Assembly (NCBI RefSeq): GCF_034262375.1
Contig: NZ_CP139558.1
Coordinates: 4,154,001-4,218,000, forward strand
DNA: 64,000 bases
Origin: Mucilaginibacter sabulilitoris
GTDB taxonomy: Bacteria > Bacteroidota > Bacteroidia > Sphingobacteriales > Sphingobacteriaceae
Direction of reading: 5' to 3'
The number at the start of each line of letters is the position of its first letter. The first letter of the stretch is position 1. Below the pieces are notes generated by a model. That model did no database searches. It was given only the letters and a program-made list of their open reading frames with translations, and had not been told where the DNA came from. Below are positions 36,701 through 43,744 of the stretch, in pieces. Position numbers and translations under genes: made by a program.

Positions 36701-38126
36701 ACATTTTTCCTTCAATGCCTACTAATGCAAAAAGCGGCAGGTAGACGATCAAGATAATGATCTCGCCAAAAGCGGCGCTGTCCCTAATTTTGGATGCCGC
36801 TGCATATACCTCACCGTCCATTTCTTCCTGGCTAAGCTGGGGTTTATGACTAAATTGCCTGTTGCCGGTTATGCGGTGCACAATGGCTTCCACAATGATG
36901 ACCGCGCCGTCCACGATCAGACCGAAGTCTATGGCACCCAAACTCATCAGGTTGCCCGATACACCGAAGATGTACATCAGTGTTACCGCGAACAGCATGG
37001 CCAATGGTATCACCGAGGCAACCACCAAACCTGCCCGCCAGTTGCCTAAAAGCAACACCAGCACAAAGACGACGATTAGGCCGCCCTCGATCAGGTTGCG
37101 CTCTACCGTGCCCATCGCGCGACCTACCAGTTCGGTACGGTCAATAAAAGGTTCAATAACCACGCCTTCAGGCAGTGACTTTTGCACCTGTGCCATGCGC
37201 TCTTTCACGCGCTTGTTCACTTTGTTAAAGTTCTCGCCTTTGAGCATCAGTACCACACCGGCCACCACTTCGCCCTGGCCGTTGCGGGTGACGGCACCAT
37301 AACGGTTGGCGCTGCCATATTGCACTTTAGCGATATCGCCGATGACTACCGGCGCATCGTCGCGAATTTTCACCACGATATGCTCAATGTCTTCCAGCGT
37401 TTTCACCTGGCCCAGGCCACGAATAAAGTAGGCGTTGCTGCGCTGTTCGATGTATGAGCCGCCGGTGTTGGCATTGTTGCGTTCGAGCGCGTTAAAGATA
37501 TCGGTAACCGTGATATTGAGGCTGTTCAGTCGCTCATTATCGATGGCCACTTCGTATTGCTTTACATAGCCTCCCCAGCCGCTGATCTCGGCTACACCGG
37601 GGAGGCCCGCCAGTTGGCGGCGAACGATCCAGTCCTGCATGGTACGCAGGTCAGTCGCGGTATATTTCTTTTCGTAGCCCGCTTTGGGATGGATCACATA
37701 TTGGTAAATCTCTCCAAGGCCGGTGGTAATAGGTGCCAACGAAGGTGCGCCAGCATCTTTGGGGATCTGTTCTTGTGCCTCCTTCAGTCCTTCGCTGATC
37801 TGTTGGCGTGCCCAAAAAATATCGGCGTTGTCTTCAAATACCACGGTGATCACCGATAGGCCCGAACGGGAGATCGAGCGTTTTTCGATCACCCGCGGCA
37901 CATTGGCAATAGCTAGCTCAATGGGTGAAGTAATATATTGTTCCACTTCCTGCGCACCTAAAGTGGGTACCTGCGTGATGATCTGCACCTGGTTGTTGGT
38001 GATGTCCGGCTGGGCATCAATGGGCAGGCGGGTTGCGCAATAGATACCCGCTGCCACGAGTAATAGTATGGATGCGCCTACGACCAGTTTATTCCTGATC
38101 GAGAACGCAATGATCTTATCAAACAT
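33732..38126 (-). CDS. CzcA-type heavy-metal RND pump fused to a TolC/CzcC-like channel
   Basis: 1,464 residues. Residues 1 to about 1035 form a 12-helix heavy-metal efflux RND pump; the TM4 motif D400-F-G-x3-D406-G-A-V-x3-E413 is the CzcA form linked with divalent cations (Zn, Co, Cd) rather than the Cu/Ag form. After the last pump helix (VLPVLYILFTKDHPV) comes a second export signal starting at M1045 (MGTALKTITIFLLAGGLL ... VQAQES) and an outer-membrane-efflux domain of about 395 residues with two TolC repeats. The fusion is a known Bacteroidota arrangement. Codons are visibly GC-richer than in neighbouring genes, suggesting transfer. Confidence 0.93.
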   Translation of the reverse strand: MFDKIIAFSIRNKLVVGASILLLVAAGIYCATRLPIDAQPDITNNQVQIITQVPTLGAQEVEQYITSPIELAIANVPRVIEKRSISRSGLSVITVVFEDNADIFWARQQISEGLKEAQEQIPKDAGAPSLAPITTGLGEIYQYVIHPKAGYEKKYTATDLRTMQDWIVRRQLAGLPGVAEISGWGGYVKQYEVAIDNERLNSLNITVTDIFNALERNNANTGGSYIEQRSNAYFIRGLGQVKTLEDIEHIVVKIRDDAPVVIGDIAKVQYGSANRYGAVTRNGQGEVVAGVVLMLKGENFNKVNKRVKERMAQVQKSLPEGVVIEPFIDRTELVGRAMGTVERNLIEGGLIVVFVLVLLLGNWRAGLVVASVIPLAMLFAVTLMYIFGVSGNLMSLGAIDFGLIVDGAVIIVEAIVHRITGNRQFSHKPQLSQEEMDGEVYAAASKIRDSAAFGEIIILIVYLPLFALVGIEGKMFRPMAQTVAFSILGAFILSLTYVPMASALFLSKKTEHKWNISDRLVHSLHHIYTPVLNAVLHAKKLTVTLSVVLLVLAVWGFSRMGGEFIPTLEEGDLTVEISMMQGTSLSQVIETFGKAERLLKQKFPEINQIVTRIGSAEVPTDPMPFERGDMMLAMKDKDDWTSAENRAEMMEKIKETLANIPGINVEVTQPMQMRFNELMTGIRQDVAIKIYGDDLDILTAQARQTTKLIRSVKGVSEPMIEKVSGLPQVTVAYDRHQIAQYGLNIEDVNTALSTAFAGKVAGVVFEGEKRFEIVLRLSRELRSDITNIENLYVPLPSGNKVPLSQVATIKLEDAPAQISREDGKRRIYVGFNVRDRDVESTVKEIQQLLDSKLKLPAGYYTTYGGQFQNLQEAKGRLAVAVPVALLLILVLLFITFRSVRETLLIFSAVPLAAVGGVAALYLRGMPFSISAGVGFIALFGVAVLNGIVLIGYFNQLAAEGVSDIIERVKKGTEVRLRPVIMTAAVASLGFLPMAISSTAGAEVQRPLATVVIGGLISATLLTLLVLPVLYILFTKDHPVKNFNTMGTALKTITIFLLAGGLLMSSNVQAQESKPLTLEEAISRAKAANPQLRRSALEVSQSQALQGTAFDLAKTDINLTQDPTSGGNIDNSLGISQSFAFPTYYAAQKKVLKAQTAVSEKARVLTERELVKQVTIAYYQLTHARNKRKQLQSQDSLYKQFSERAALRYKTGETSYLEQLSAVNAYKETTLAGKQAAADVLIARRELQQLMATAELPDAVDAPLEKLVTNGGADTSAIARNPQLDYYRQRSTLADAQVKAEQSRYLPDLKIGYNQQLLVGAFNPANIDRNYFPGTRIGGFQVGVAVPLFFGAQRSKVKAARVGQQIAAAEQQNATLLLNKQYNQQLQELEKYLAALDYYDESGLKQAAEQVRIARFAYSKGEIGYVEFIQNMGQALSIRLNYLTALRDYNQAVIELNYLTNQGGK

Positions 38127-38205
38127 GAAATTCTCAGATTAATACGTAAATAATAGCTCAGGGCATAGCAAAGCCAGTCCTAAGCGTATAATAAAAAATA
38201 ACGTA

Positions 38206-38523
38206 TTAAGCGAGTTGGGGCGGTTGCCAGATATTAAGGCTTTGTTTGCGAAGTGCAGGAACTGCCAGTTCAGGATAGCTTGACTTAAATTGCTGGATCA
38301 ATATACAAACAGTAATCTCTTCGAGCTTCAGCACCCGTGAACTCGAACAGCAAGAACAAGTGCAGAACGGCGGGCAAGCCTCTTGCGTATCATGATTATT
38401 GGTTTGATTTACGCTATATAAGGTTGCCTGGGTAATTTCCGGGCCAAAGTCATCCTTATCCCGGCATGGAAGAATCGCCAGGACTGTCATGTAAAGGCAT
38501 AACAGGATACTTAATGACCTCAT
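38206..38523 (-). CDS. DUF6660-like Cys-rich exported protein
   Basis: 105 residues beginning MRSLSILLCLYMTVLAILP, a signal peptide, followed by a Cys-dense segment CPPFCTCSCCSSSR that could bind metal. Proteins like this often sit directly in front of czcA-type pumps in Bacteroidota, as here. I chose the ATG at 38523 because it gives a clean signal peptide; a longer frame to 38565 exists. A role as periplasmic metal sensor or chaperone is inference. Confidence 0.72.
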   Translation of the reverse strand: MRSLSILLCLYMTVLAILPCRDKDDFGPEITQATLYSVNQTNNHDTQEACPPFCTCSCCSSSRVLKLEEITVCILIQQFKSSYPELAVPALRKQSLNIWQPPQLA

Positions 38524-38653
38524 TAAAAGCAAAGTTAGGTTTATCCATTGGAAATAAAAATTCAATATATGATAAATTGAAGATCGTTTCCGGGAGCAAG
38601 GGTATGCTAAAACGCGAATATTGACGAAAAAGCTGATTATTACTAAATGTCAT

Positions 38654-38715
38654 TAAGTTAAGAAAAACCCTCCAGAGGGGTACAGGTTCGTAGCAGTATA
38701 TATAATGATAATTAC
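38654..38715 (+). repeat. 62-bp direct repeat, copy B
   Basis: Partner of the copy at 32220-32281, about 90% identical without gaps, same orientation. It sits 131 bp before (upstream of) the first gene of the efflux operon. Confidence 0.85.
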
Positions 38716-38822
38716 CGTGTCAGAGGTACGGAACACCGAAGTTGTGTACCGCCTGTCAATCTCTTAACCTAATGATATTTCGCGTGCACCGGCGGAGGCG
38801 GGGGCAATTTTTTCCATTAAAT

Positions 38823-39257
38823 TTACCCCTTGTAATTGGGGTCAAACTCCACAATCCATTCAATGCCGTACTTGTCTCTGAACATTCCGGCGTATGTTCC
38901 CCAGGGACTGTCGCCAATCGGTCCTTCAACTCCTCCGCCTGCTGACAATCCGTTAAATATTTTGTCTGCTTCTTCACGGCTTTCAGCGCTCACATATATT
39001 TTAGATCTGTTTTCACTTTCGCTTACCCGTCCCATAAATTCGGGCACATCATTAGCTATCAACACGTTGTGCTTGCCAATAGGTAAACCAATATGCATTA
39101 TTTTGTTTTCTTCATTTTCTGCTACCTGAAATTCAGGGCCAGACAGATCCTTGAAGCGGACGATCTTTGTGAACTCTCCGCCAAAAACTGATTTGTAAAA
39201 GATGAATGCTTCTTCGGCATTGCCATTGAAGTTGATCCAGGGATTAATTGTTCTCAT
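38823..39257 (-). CDS. VOC family protein (PhnB-like)
   Basis: 144 residues: INPWINFNGNAEEAFIFYKSVFG, IMHIGLPIGKHNVLIAND and GPIGDSPWGTYAGMFRDKYGIEWIVEF are typical of the PhnB-like VOC branch. It is a distant paralogue of the VOC gene at 18.7 kb. Substrate unknown. It lies outside the 62-bp repeats but inside the pair of tRNA-like modules. Confidence 0.9.
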   Translation of the reverse strand: MRTINPWINFNGNAEEAFIFYKSVFGGEFTKIVRFKDLSGPEFQVAENEENKIMHIGLPIGKHNVLIANDVPEFMGRVSESENRSKIYVSAESREEADKIFNGLSAGGGVEGPIGDSPWGTYAGMFRDKYGIEWIVEFDPNYKG

Positions 39258-39453
39258 AATTTTAGTTTTTAAATTGTTAAGTTTTTTTCTTTCGGCTGTA
39301 AGATATAAATAATCAATGTGTTGATTTGTGTTCGATTTTAATACCCTTCCGTGGTTTGAACCTTTATTTTTAAAAATAAGAATCTGAATTTCAATTAGTT
39401 GGACTCAATTTTAATGTTTGGATAATTAGTTAAATAACTGGAATAAAGCAATA

Positions 39454-39486
39454 AAACCCGCTAACAATCAATATGTTATCGGGTTT
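39454..39486. terminator. Terminator-like hairpin before tRNA-like module, copy 2
   Basis: AAACCCGCTAACA / TGTTATCGGGTTT, one mismatch, 7-nt loop ATCAATA. Its apex (CTAACA-RTCARTA-TGTTA) is nearly the same as that of the hairpin at 41655-41690. Confidence 0.6.
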
Positions 39487-39496
39487 CGTGATGCAA

Positions 39497-39535
39497 TTTG
39501 TACCGAGTAAGGGAAATTCTTTGAACCACTTATGC
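39497..39535. repeat. Degenerate tRNA-3'-end-like module, copy 2
   Basis: TTTGTACCGAG, GGGAAATT, TTTGAACCA in the same order and spacing as at 32100-32138. It lies 10 bp behind a hairpin. Confidence 0.55.
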
Positions 39536-39906
39536 GGTTTTTGGATGTTTTGGAGAGCGTCGAAAGTTATTACTGGATCTGATAAATTCTCCTAACCTTA
39601 ATATTATAGCAATTGCTAATGAAACAAAACTTATGAATAGGGTTGTATTTAAATTTCAAAAAATCTACAGAAAGATTGATTCCAGAAATTTCTCTGTAAG
39701 GTATGGGAATCTAACTCTACTCAAGATCCTTTTATCCATTCAGAGCGGGAGCAGAACCTATCGTTTAATGCCCCAATATACCTGTTTTTCTACCGATTTT
39801 CTAAAAGGCGCACTAATTCCGCATATGGGAGATATTTTTGTAATTTTGTCGATCATATAAGTCTCTTACAGTCAATATTAAGTGACCGTAATAATTGAAT
39901 CCTACT

Positions 39907-39922
39907 TTTACCTAATGGTAAA
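39907..39922 (+). promoter_or_regulatory. Crp-type operator TTTACC-N4-GGTAAA before the regulator gene
   Basis: A perfect 6-4-6 inverted repeat (spacer TAAT) 33 bp upstream of the Crp-like gene. The same palindrome precedes the SDR gene, suggesting one regulon with autoregulation. Confidence 0.65.
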
Positions 39923-39955
39923 TTCCAAGCAAAGTCATTTTATTATTTTGCAACA

Positions 39956-40522
39956 ATGAAAGAATTGATAGAATACATTTTGCAATTTGGGAATCTGAAC
40001 CAACAGCAAATTAACCTTATAACAAGTAATGTCATAGAAATTGAACTTCGCAAAGATGAATATTTTTCGGAAGCAGGAAAAATTTCGCGACAAGTCGGAT
40101 TCATTGTGGAAGGGATTGTTCGAGGCTGTTATTACAACAATAAAGGCGAAGAAATTACACGGTGTTTTATACCTGAAAATAACTTAGTAGTTGATTATTT
40201 AAGTTTTGAATCAAATTCGGCTTCTGCTGCATACTTACAAGCCAGTACTGATTGCAAACTTATTGTATTTTCAAAGCAACTTTGGGACGAATTGTCTTTA
40301 ACAATCGTTGGTTGGGACATCATTAAAAACAAAATGATTCAAAAGTGTATGTACCAACTATTCAATAAAAATCCTATGATTTCAAAAGATGCTACCACAC
40401 GTTACCTGGAATTTTTGGATAATTATCCATCACTTGTTAACCGTGTGGCGCTTTCTCATATTGCATCATACTTGGGAGTCACGCAGCAATCATTGAGTAG
40501 AATACGAAAAAACATTCGCTAG
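39956..40522 (+). CDS. Crp/Fnr family transcriptional regulator
   Basis: 188 residues: N-terminal cyclic-nucleotide-binding-like domain (RKDEYFSEAGKISRQVGFIVEGIVRG ... ITRCFIPENNLV) and C-terminal winged helix with VALSHIASYLGVTQQSLSRIRKNI as recognition region. This is the Bacteroidota cNMP-binding-like group; the cAMP-contacting Arg is not obvious, so the ligand is unknown. AT-rich codons compared with neighbouring core genes. It lies 79 bp before the SDR gene. Confidence 0.92.
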   Translation: MKELIEYILQFGNLNQQQINLITSNVIEIELRKDEYFSEAGKISRQVGFIVEGIVRGCYYNNKGEEITRCFIPENNLVVDYLSFESNSASAAYLQASTDCKLIVFSKQLWDELSLTIVGWDIIKNKMIQKCMYQLFNKNPMISKDATTRYLEFLDNYPSLVNRVALSHIASYLGVTQQSLSRIRKNIR

Positions 40523-40530
40523 AATCACTT

Positions 40531-40546
40531 TTTACCAAATGGTAAA
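40531..40546 (+). promoter_or_regulatory. Crp-type operator TTTACC-N4-GGTAAA before the SDR gene
   Basis: A perfect 16-bp palindrome (spacer AAAT) 8 bp after the regulator's stop. A near-consensus -7 box CATCTTTG lies at 40568-40575, so the operator would cover the -33 region. A further GGTAAA half-site follows at 40579. Confidence 0.65.
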
Positions 40547-40601
40547 TGACTTCATTTTTAATAGAATCATCTTTGCATGGTAAATTTAAAAATAAAGAAA
40601 A

Positions 40602-41342
40602 ATGAAATCAGCATTCATAACAGGAGCAAACAAAGGTATTGGCTTTGAAACTGCCAAACAGCTATTGCAAAAAGGATTTTACGTTTACATCGGAAGTAGA
40701 AATTTAGAAAATGGCTTACAGGCCGTAAAAAAATTGGCAGCCGAAGGATTGGTAAGCGTTGAGGTCATTCAGATCGATGTGACTGATGATGATTCGGTAA
40801 AAAATGCACGAATTGAAATCGGTAAAAAAAAAGACGTTTTGGACATATTGATTAACAACGCGGGAATTAATGCTGATGGCATTGCAGAAGATGCTACGGC
40901 AGCAAGCATAGAGAATTTCAAAAAAATCTATGAAACTAATGTGTATGGAGTGGTGCGAGTGACAACCGCATTCATTGATATATTAAAAAAATCAAAAGAG
41001 CCACGCATCGTAAATGTAAGTTCAAATATGGGCTCTCTAACACTTCATAGCGACCCGAATTCTCCAAATTACGGCTATAAATCTTTTTCAGCTTATTCTT
41101 CTTCTAAATCGGCTTTGAATATGTATACCATACATTTGGCTCATGAACTTCGTGATACGTCATTCAAAGTAAATGCTGTTTGCCCAGGTCTTACAAAAAC
41201 CGACCATACCAACTTTTTTGGTGGCAATGTTGAAGTTGCTGGAAAACGCATAGTAAAATACGCTCTGTTAGATAAAGACGGAATATCAGGCAAGTTCATC
41301 AGCGAGGAATTAGAACCGGAAACAGGCGAAATTCCTTGGTAA
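40602..41342 (+). CDS. SDR family NAD(P)-dependent oxidoreductase
   Basis: 246-residue classical short-chain dehydrogenase/reductase. Cofactor motif TGANKGIG (7-14), NNAG (85-88), catalytic Ser near 140 in IVNVSSNMG and Y165-x3-K169 (YSSSK). It resembles carbonyl-reductase-like members. Substrate unknown. The shared operator suggests that it is the target of the adjacent Crp-like regulator. A terminator follows. Confidence 0.92.
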   Translation: MKSAFITGANKGIGFETAKQLLQKGFYVYIGSRNLENGLQAVKKLAAEGLVSVEVIQIDVTDDDSVKNARIEIGKKKDVLDILINNAGINADGIAEDATAASIENFKKIYETNVYGVVRVTTAFIDILKKSKEPRIVNVSSNMGSLTLHSDPNSPNYGYKSFSAYSSSKSALNMYTIHLAHELRDTSFKVNAVCPGLTKTDHTNFFGGNVEVAGKRIVKYALLDKDGISGKFISEELEPETGEIPW

Positions 41343-41403
41343 TAATAAAATAGATAGAGCGAACGGACAAATAAATTACCTGTAACAAGGTATTAGCAGA
41401 AAT

Positions 41404-41430
41404 AAGGCTGAAGTGCAAACTTCAGCTTTT
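41404..41430 (+). terminator. Terminator after the SDR gene
   Basis: GCTGAAGT-gcaa-ACTTCAGC followed by TTTT, 60 bp behind the stop. Confidence 0.75.
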
Positions 41431-41559
41431 ATGTTTCCATAAAACTTTTTGTACATTTCCAAACTGAAATTATTGAGCACATACTCAAAATAAAAGCTAG
41501 TAAGCTGCAAAATTAACTTAGAATATAAGCCTTAAGTTTCAAACCTAAACCCAAGAAAG

Positions 41560-41580
41560 AGAGCGGGAATCGAACCCGTT
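41560..41580 (-). pseudogene. Fragment of a tRNA 3' end (T-arm)
   Basis: On the minus strand the sequence AACGGGTTCGATTCCCGCT is an almost perfect T-arm (CGGG-TTCGATT-CCCG). Upstream there is no D-arm or anticodon arm, so only the 3' part remains. No intact tRNA with the same end is in the window. Such fragments are typical of attachment-site remnants. Confidence 0.5.
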
Positions 41581-41654
41581 AAAAAATTAATAGACAGATA
41601 GTCATAGAGATAATCATGTGTCTCAAAACTATAATTATTACATGTTTTTAATAT

Positions 41655-41690
41655 AAAAAAAGCTAACAGTCAGTATGTTAGCTTTTTTTA
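41655..41690. terminator. Bidirectional terminator hairpin before module copy 3
   Basis: AAAAAAAGCTAACA / TGTTAGCTTTTTTT, 8-nt spacing, A and T tracts on both sides. Apex nearly identical to the hairpin at 39454-39486. Confidence 0.75.
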
Positions 41691-41698
41691 TATTTCAT

Positions 41699-41735
41699 TT
41701 CGTACCCAGCAGCAGGAATACTTTCAACATTTAGA
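41699..41735. repeat. Degenerate tRNA-3'-end-like module, copy 3
   Basis: TTCGTACCCAGC then GGAAT and CTTTCAAC. The first nine bases GTACCCAGC are identical to the 3' end of tRNA-Leu(CAA) at 43115, read on the same strand. Confidence 0.45.
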
Positions 41736-41918
41736 AAGCTTTTTACGGCTTATAGAGCCAATAATTCAAGATTTGAAAGTCAAGGGATTCATAAAATAGT
41801 CGTTTTATCAGGAGACTTTATGACATAAACTGTGAGTGATTTTATAATTACCGGGTTTGAATTGAACCCGAAATTTGTAAGTGTCAAAAAAAGTAGTTGC
41901 TAAACTGAGACTAGTTAA

Positions 41919-42968
41919 TTAAATGTATTCAAATTCGCTATAATCGTATTGCTCTTTTTTATATGATGTAACTAATTTATCAAATCTATCGTTCTTTTTG
42001 TCGCTGCCAAACTTGCAGAAAATTCTTTTTAGGGATTGATTTTCTAAAACTGGAATTAAATTCTCTGGTTCTTGATTTTGAGCTAATACATAAATAAACT
42101 CTTCAAGAGCAGGAGCAGTTTTCAAAGTTGAAAGATCAGTAAGCTCTTTTAAGTTCTCAAGATAGATTCTTTTCAGAGAAGTTAATTTGCTGAAACTTGG
42201 AAGTCTTTGCACTTGCTTCAATGATTGAATAAATAAATTTTGAAGTGTAGTTAGTTCTGAAACAAAAGATAAGTCTTTCAAATCTCTTATTTGCCACAAT
42301 TCCAAATACTTTAGTTTCGGCAATGTTAATAACCCATCAAAATTTTTAATACCGCCAATCTTAATATCTACCGACCATAAATCCTGTAGCCCTATTAAAT
42401 AATCAACATTATTAGTGGATATTGAACGTAATATGATTTTCTTCAGTTTATGTAGATGCTGAATTACTTCTATCCCTTTCTGTTGTCCTTCTAAATATAA
42501 AAATTCCAAATTTGAAAATTTTCCTATTATATCGATCTTGGGTTTCTTCGACTTTGTTTGATGAAGATAAAGCTCTTTGATTTTAGGATCAATGTATTCT
42601 AAAAAGTCAAAGTTATCTAAATTGAAAATCCCCAATCCAAGCACATCCAAATTTTTAAGTTTGGTTACGCTTTCAATCCCTTTTGCTTCCATTAAGCAGT
42701 CGGCAGAAATTTTTCTAAGCGAAGGAAGTTGTTTAATAAATGTTAAATCACAAGTTTTTCCATAGTGCCCGTATACTCTAAATAAGATATCGGGCCTTTT
42801 AGAAAATATAATTGTTTCTAATAGCATTATCTCTTTATTAGTTAACGGATCTGCAATCTGAATAGATTTTGTTTTTGGATTACTGCTTAACCTTTCGAGA
42901 TCATTTTTAGATACCCCCGTAGAAATTTCGTATTGGCCTCCTATTTCCCTAATTGTACGTATGCTCAT
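41919..42968 (-). CDS. Leucine-rich-repeat protein, cytoplasmic
   Basis: 349 residues with about ten irregular LRRs of 21-23 residues (for example LPSLRKISADCL, FSNLEFLYLEG, LPKLKYLELWQIRDL, LTTLQNLFIQSLKQV, LTSLKRIYLENLKEL). No signal peptide or membrane segment. The gene is markedly AT-rich (codons AAA, TTT, ATA) compared with the genes on either side, pointing to horizontal origin. LRR proteins mediate protein binding; the partner is unknown. Confidence 0.75.
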   Translation of the reverse strand: MSIRTIREIGGQYEISTGVSKNDLERLSSNPKTKSIQIADPLTNKEIMLLETIIFSKRPDILFRVYGHYGKTCDLTFIKQLPSLRKISADCLMEAKGIESVTKLKNLDVLGLGIFNLDNFDFLEYIDPKIKELYLHQTKSKKPKIDIIGKFSNLEFLYLEGQQKGIEVIQHLHKLKKIILRSISTNNVDYLIGLQDLWSVDIKIGGIKNFDGLLTLPKLKYLELWQIRDLKDLSFVSELTTLQNLFIQSLKQVQRLPSFSKLTSLKRIYLENLKELTDLSTLKTAPALEEFIYVLAQNQEPENLIPVLENQSLKRIFCKFGSDKKNDRFDKLVTSYKKEQYDYSEFEYI

Positions 42969-43040
42969 TAGAATTGATGCTTTATAGTTGAAAATGTTAA
43001 TTCCATAAAATTAGAAAGATAAATAGGATTTCGTTAAACA

Positions 43041-43075
43041 AAAAACCCTCTCTACGTAATGTAAAGAGGGTTTTT
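43041..43075 (-). terminator. Terminator downstream of tRNA-Leu(CAA)
   Basis: AAAAACCCTCT / AGAGGGTTTTT with a 13-nt loop. It is 41 bp behind the tRNA 3' end on the minus strand. Confidence 0.8.
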
Positions 43076-43115
43076 AAATATTACAGTAAAGTTGAGTACT
43101 ACCTAACTTTTCCTG

Positions 43116-43195
43116 TACCCAGCGCCGGAGTCGAACCGGCACGGTTTCCCACAGGTGTTTGAGACCAGCGCGTCTACCAATTCCGCCAGCTGGGC
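43116..43195 (-). tRNA. tRNA-Leu (anticodon CAA)
   Basis: Read on the minus strand: acceptor GCCCAGC pairs with GCTGGGT (one G-U), D-arm GCGGAATTGGTAGACGC, anticodon loop CTCAAAC (anticodon CAA, codon UUG), short variable arm, T-arm CCGGTTCGACTCCGG, discriminator A. One U-U mismatch in the anticodon stem. CCA is not encoded. It marks the right end of the mosaic tract. Confidence 0.9.
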
Positions 43196-43219
43196 ATGCT
43201 ATGTTGTAAGTGGTATTCC

Positions 43220-43744
43220 TTACAAGCGGGCTGCAAATGTATCTAAACTCTCTTTAATTCGCAACAGATATTTTTGTCTGTAGTAAATTTCTGCAATTTC
43301 AATGCGCCTGCTTTCCTGCGCGGTATGGTCTAAATGCTCATAATCTTTGGTCAGTACATGGATTTTATCGTTAATATCACCCTCAATAGCAAGCACTTCC
43401 GAAGTTATTTCCGCCAGTTGCCCGGCATCGTCAACTTCCATCAGGCGTTCATTAATATCCATCATTTCCATTAAAAAATCTGCCGGAAGCTGTGGTTTTG
43501 CACCCTCCGATACCAGGTCGTGCAGCTTTAAAATGTACTCCATTCGGCGCGCCGGGTCGGAAAGTACCTGGTAAGCCTTGTTGTTTATGGTTGATAATTC
43601 CAGTATTTCCTGTTGTTTAGCCTCTTCTTCACCGGCGTAAAAATCGGGGTGGTACTGTTTGCTCAGTTCATAAAACTTTTTCTTCAGCGCAGCCTGATTA
43701 ATATGGAAAGATTCGGGAAGGTCATAAAATTCAAAGTAGTTCAT
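43220..43744 (-). CDS. hscB: Fe-S cluster co-chaperone HscB (J-domain protein)
   Basis: 174-residue Hsc20 protein that delivers the scaffold protein to HscA. N-terminal J-domain with HPD motif (32-34) in LSKQYHPDFYAGEEE, then DPARRMEYILKLH, and a C-terminal three-helix bundle that binds IscU. I start at MNYFEFYDLPESF, the usual position; an ATG eight codons earlier (43768) adds an atypical extension. hscA and iscU are not in the window. Directly upstream of tRNA-Leu(CAA) on the same strand. Confidence 0.93.
   Translation of the reverse strand: MNYFEFYDLPESFHINQAALKKKFYELSKQYHPDFYAGEEEAKQQEILELSTINNKAYQVLSDPARRMEYILKLHDLVSEGAKPQLPADFLMEMMDINERLMEVDDAGQLAEITSEVLAIEGDINDKIHVLTKDYEHLDHTAQESRRIEIAEIYYRQKYLLRIKESLDTFAARL
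43234..43241 (-). promoter_or_regulatory. -7 box for tRNA-Leu inside the end of hscB
   Basis: Minus-strand TACATTTG matches TAnnTTTG exactly, 39 bp before the tRNA 5' end, within the last codons of hscB. Confidence 0.4.

Larger units (their letters stand above)
39258..39955. other. Large AT-rich intergenic region with repeat module
   Basis: 698 bases between the VOC and Crp-like genes. It contains a hairpin (39454-39486), a tRNA-3'-end-like module (39497-39535), an isolated TAATTTTG box (39841-39848) and the Crp-type palindrome at 39907. A 75-codon frame (39633-39860) shows no family resemblance and I do not call it. Confidence 0.5.
41343..41918. other. Intergenic region with tRNA relics
   Basis: 576 bases. 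Contents: the SDR terminator, a tRNA T-arm fragment (41562-41580), a hairpin (41655-41690) and a third tRNA-3'-end-like module (about 41699-41735). The remainder is AT-rich and shows no gene. Confidence 0.55.

Noticed and set aside
39633..39860. 75-codon frame in the gap before the Crp-like gene
   Set aside because: No signal peptide, family motif or typical codon pattern, and the stretch is AT-rich with repeat modules. I treat it as chance.
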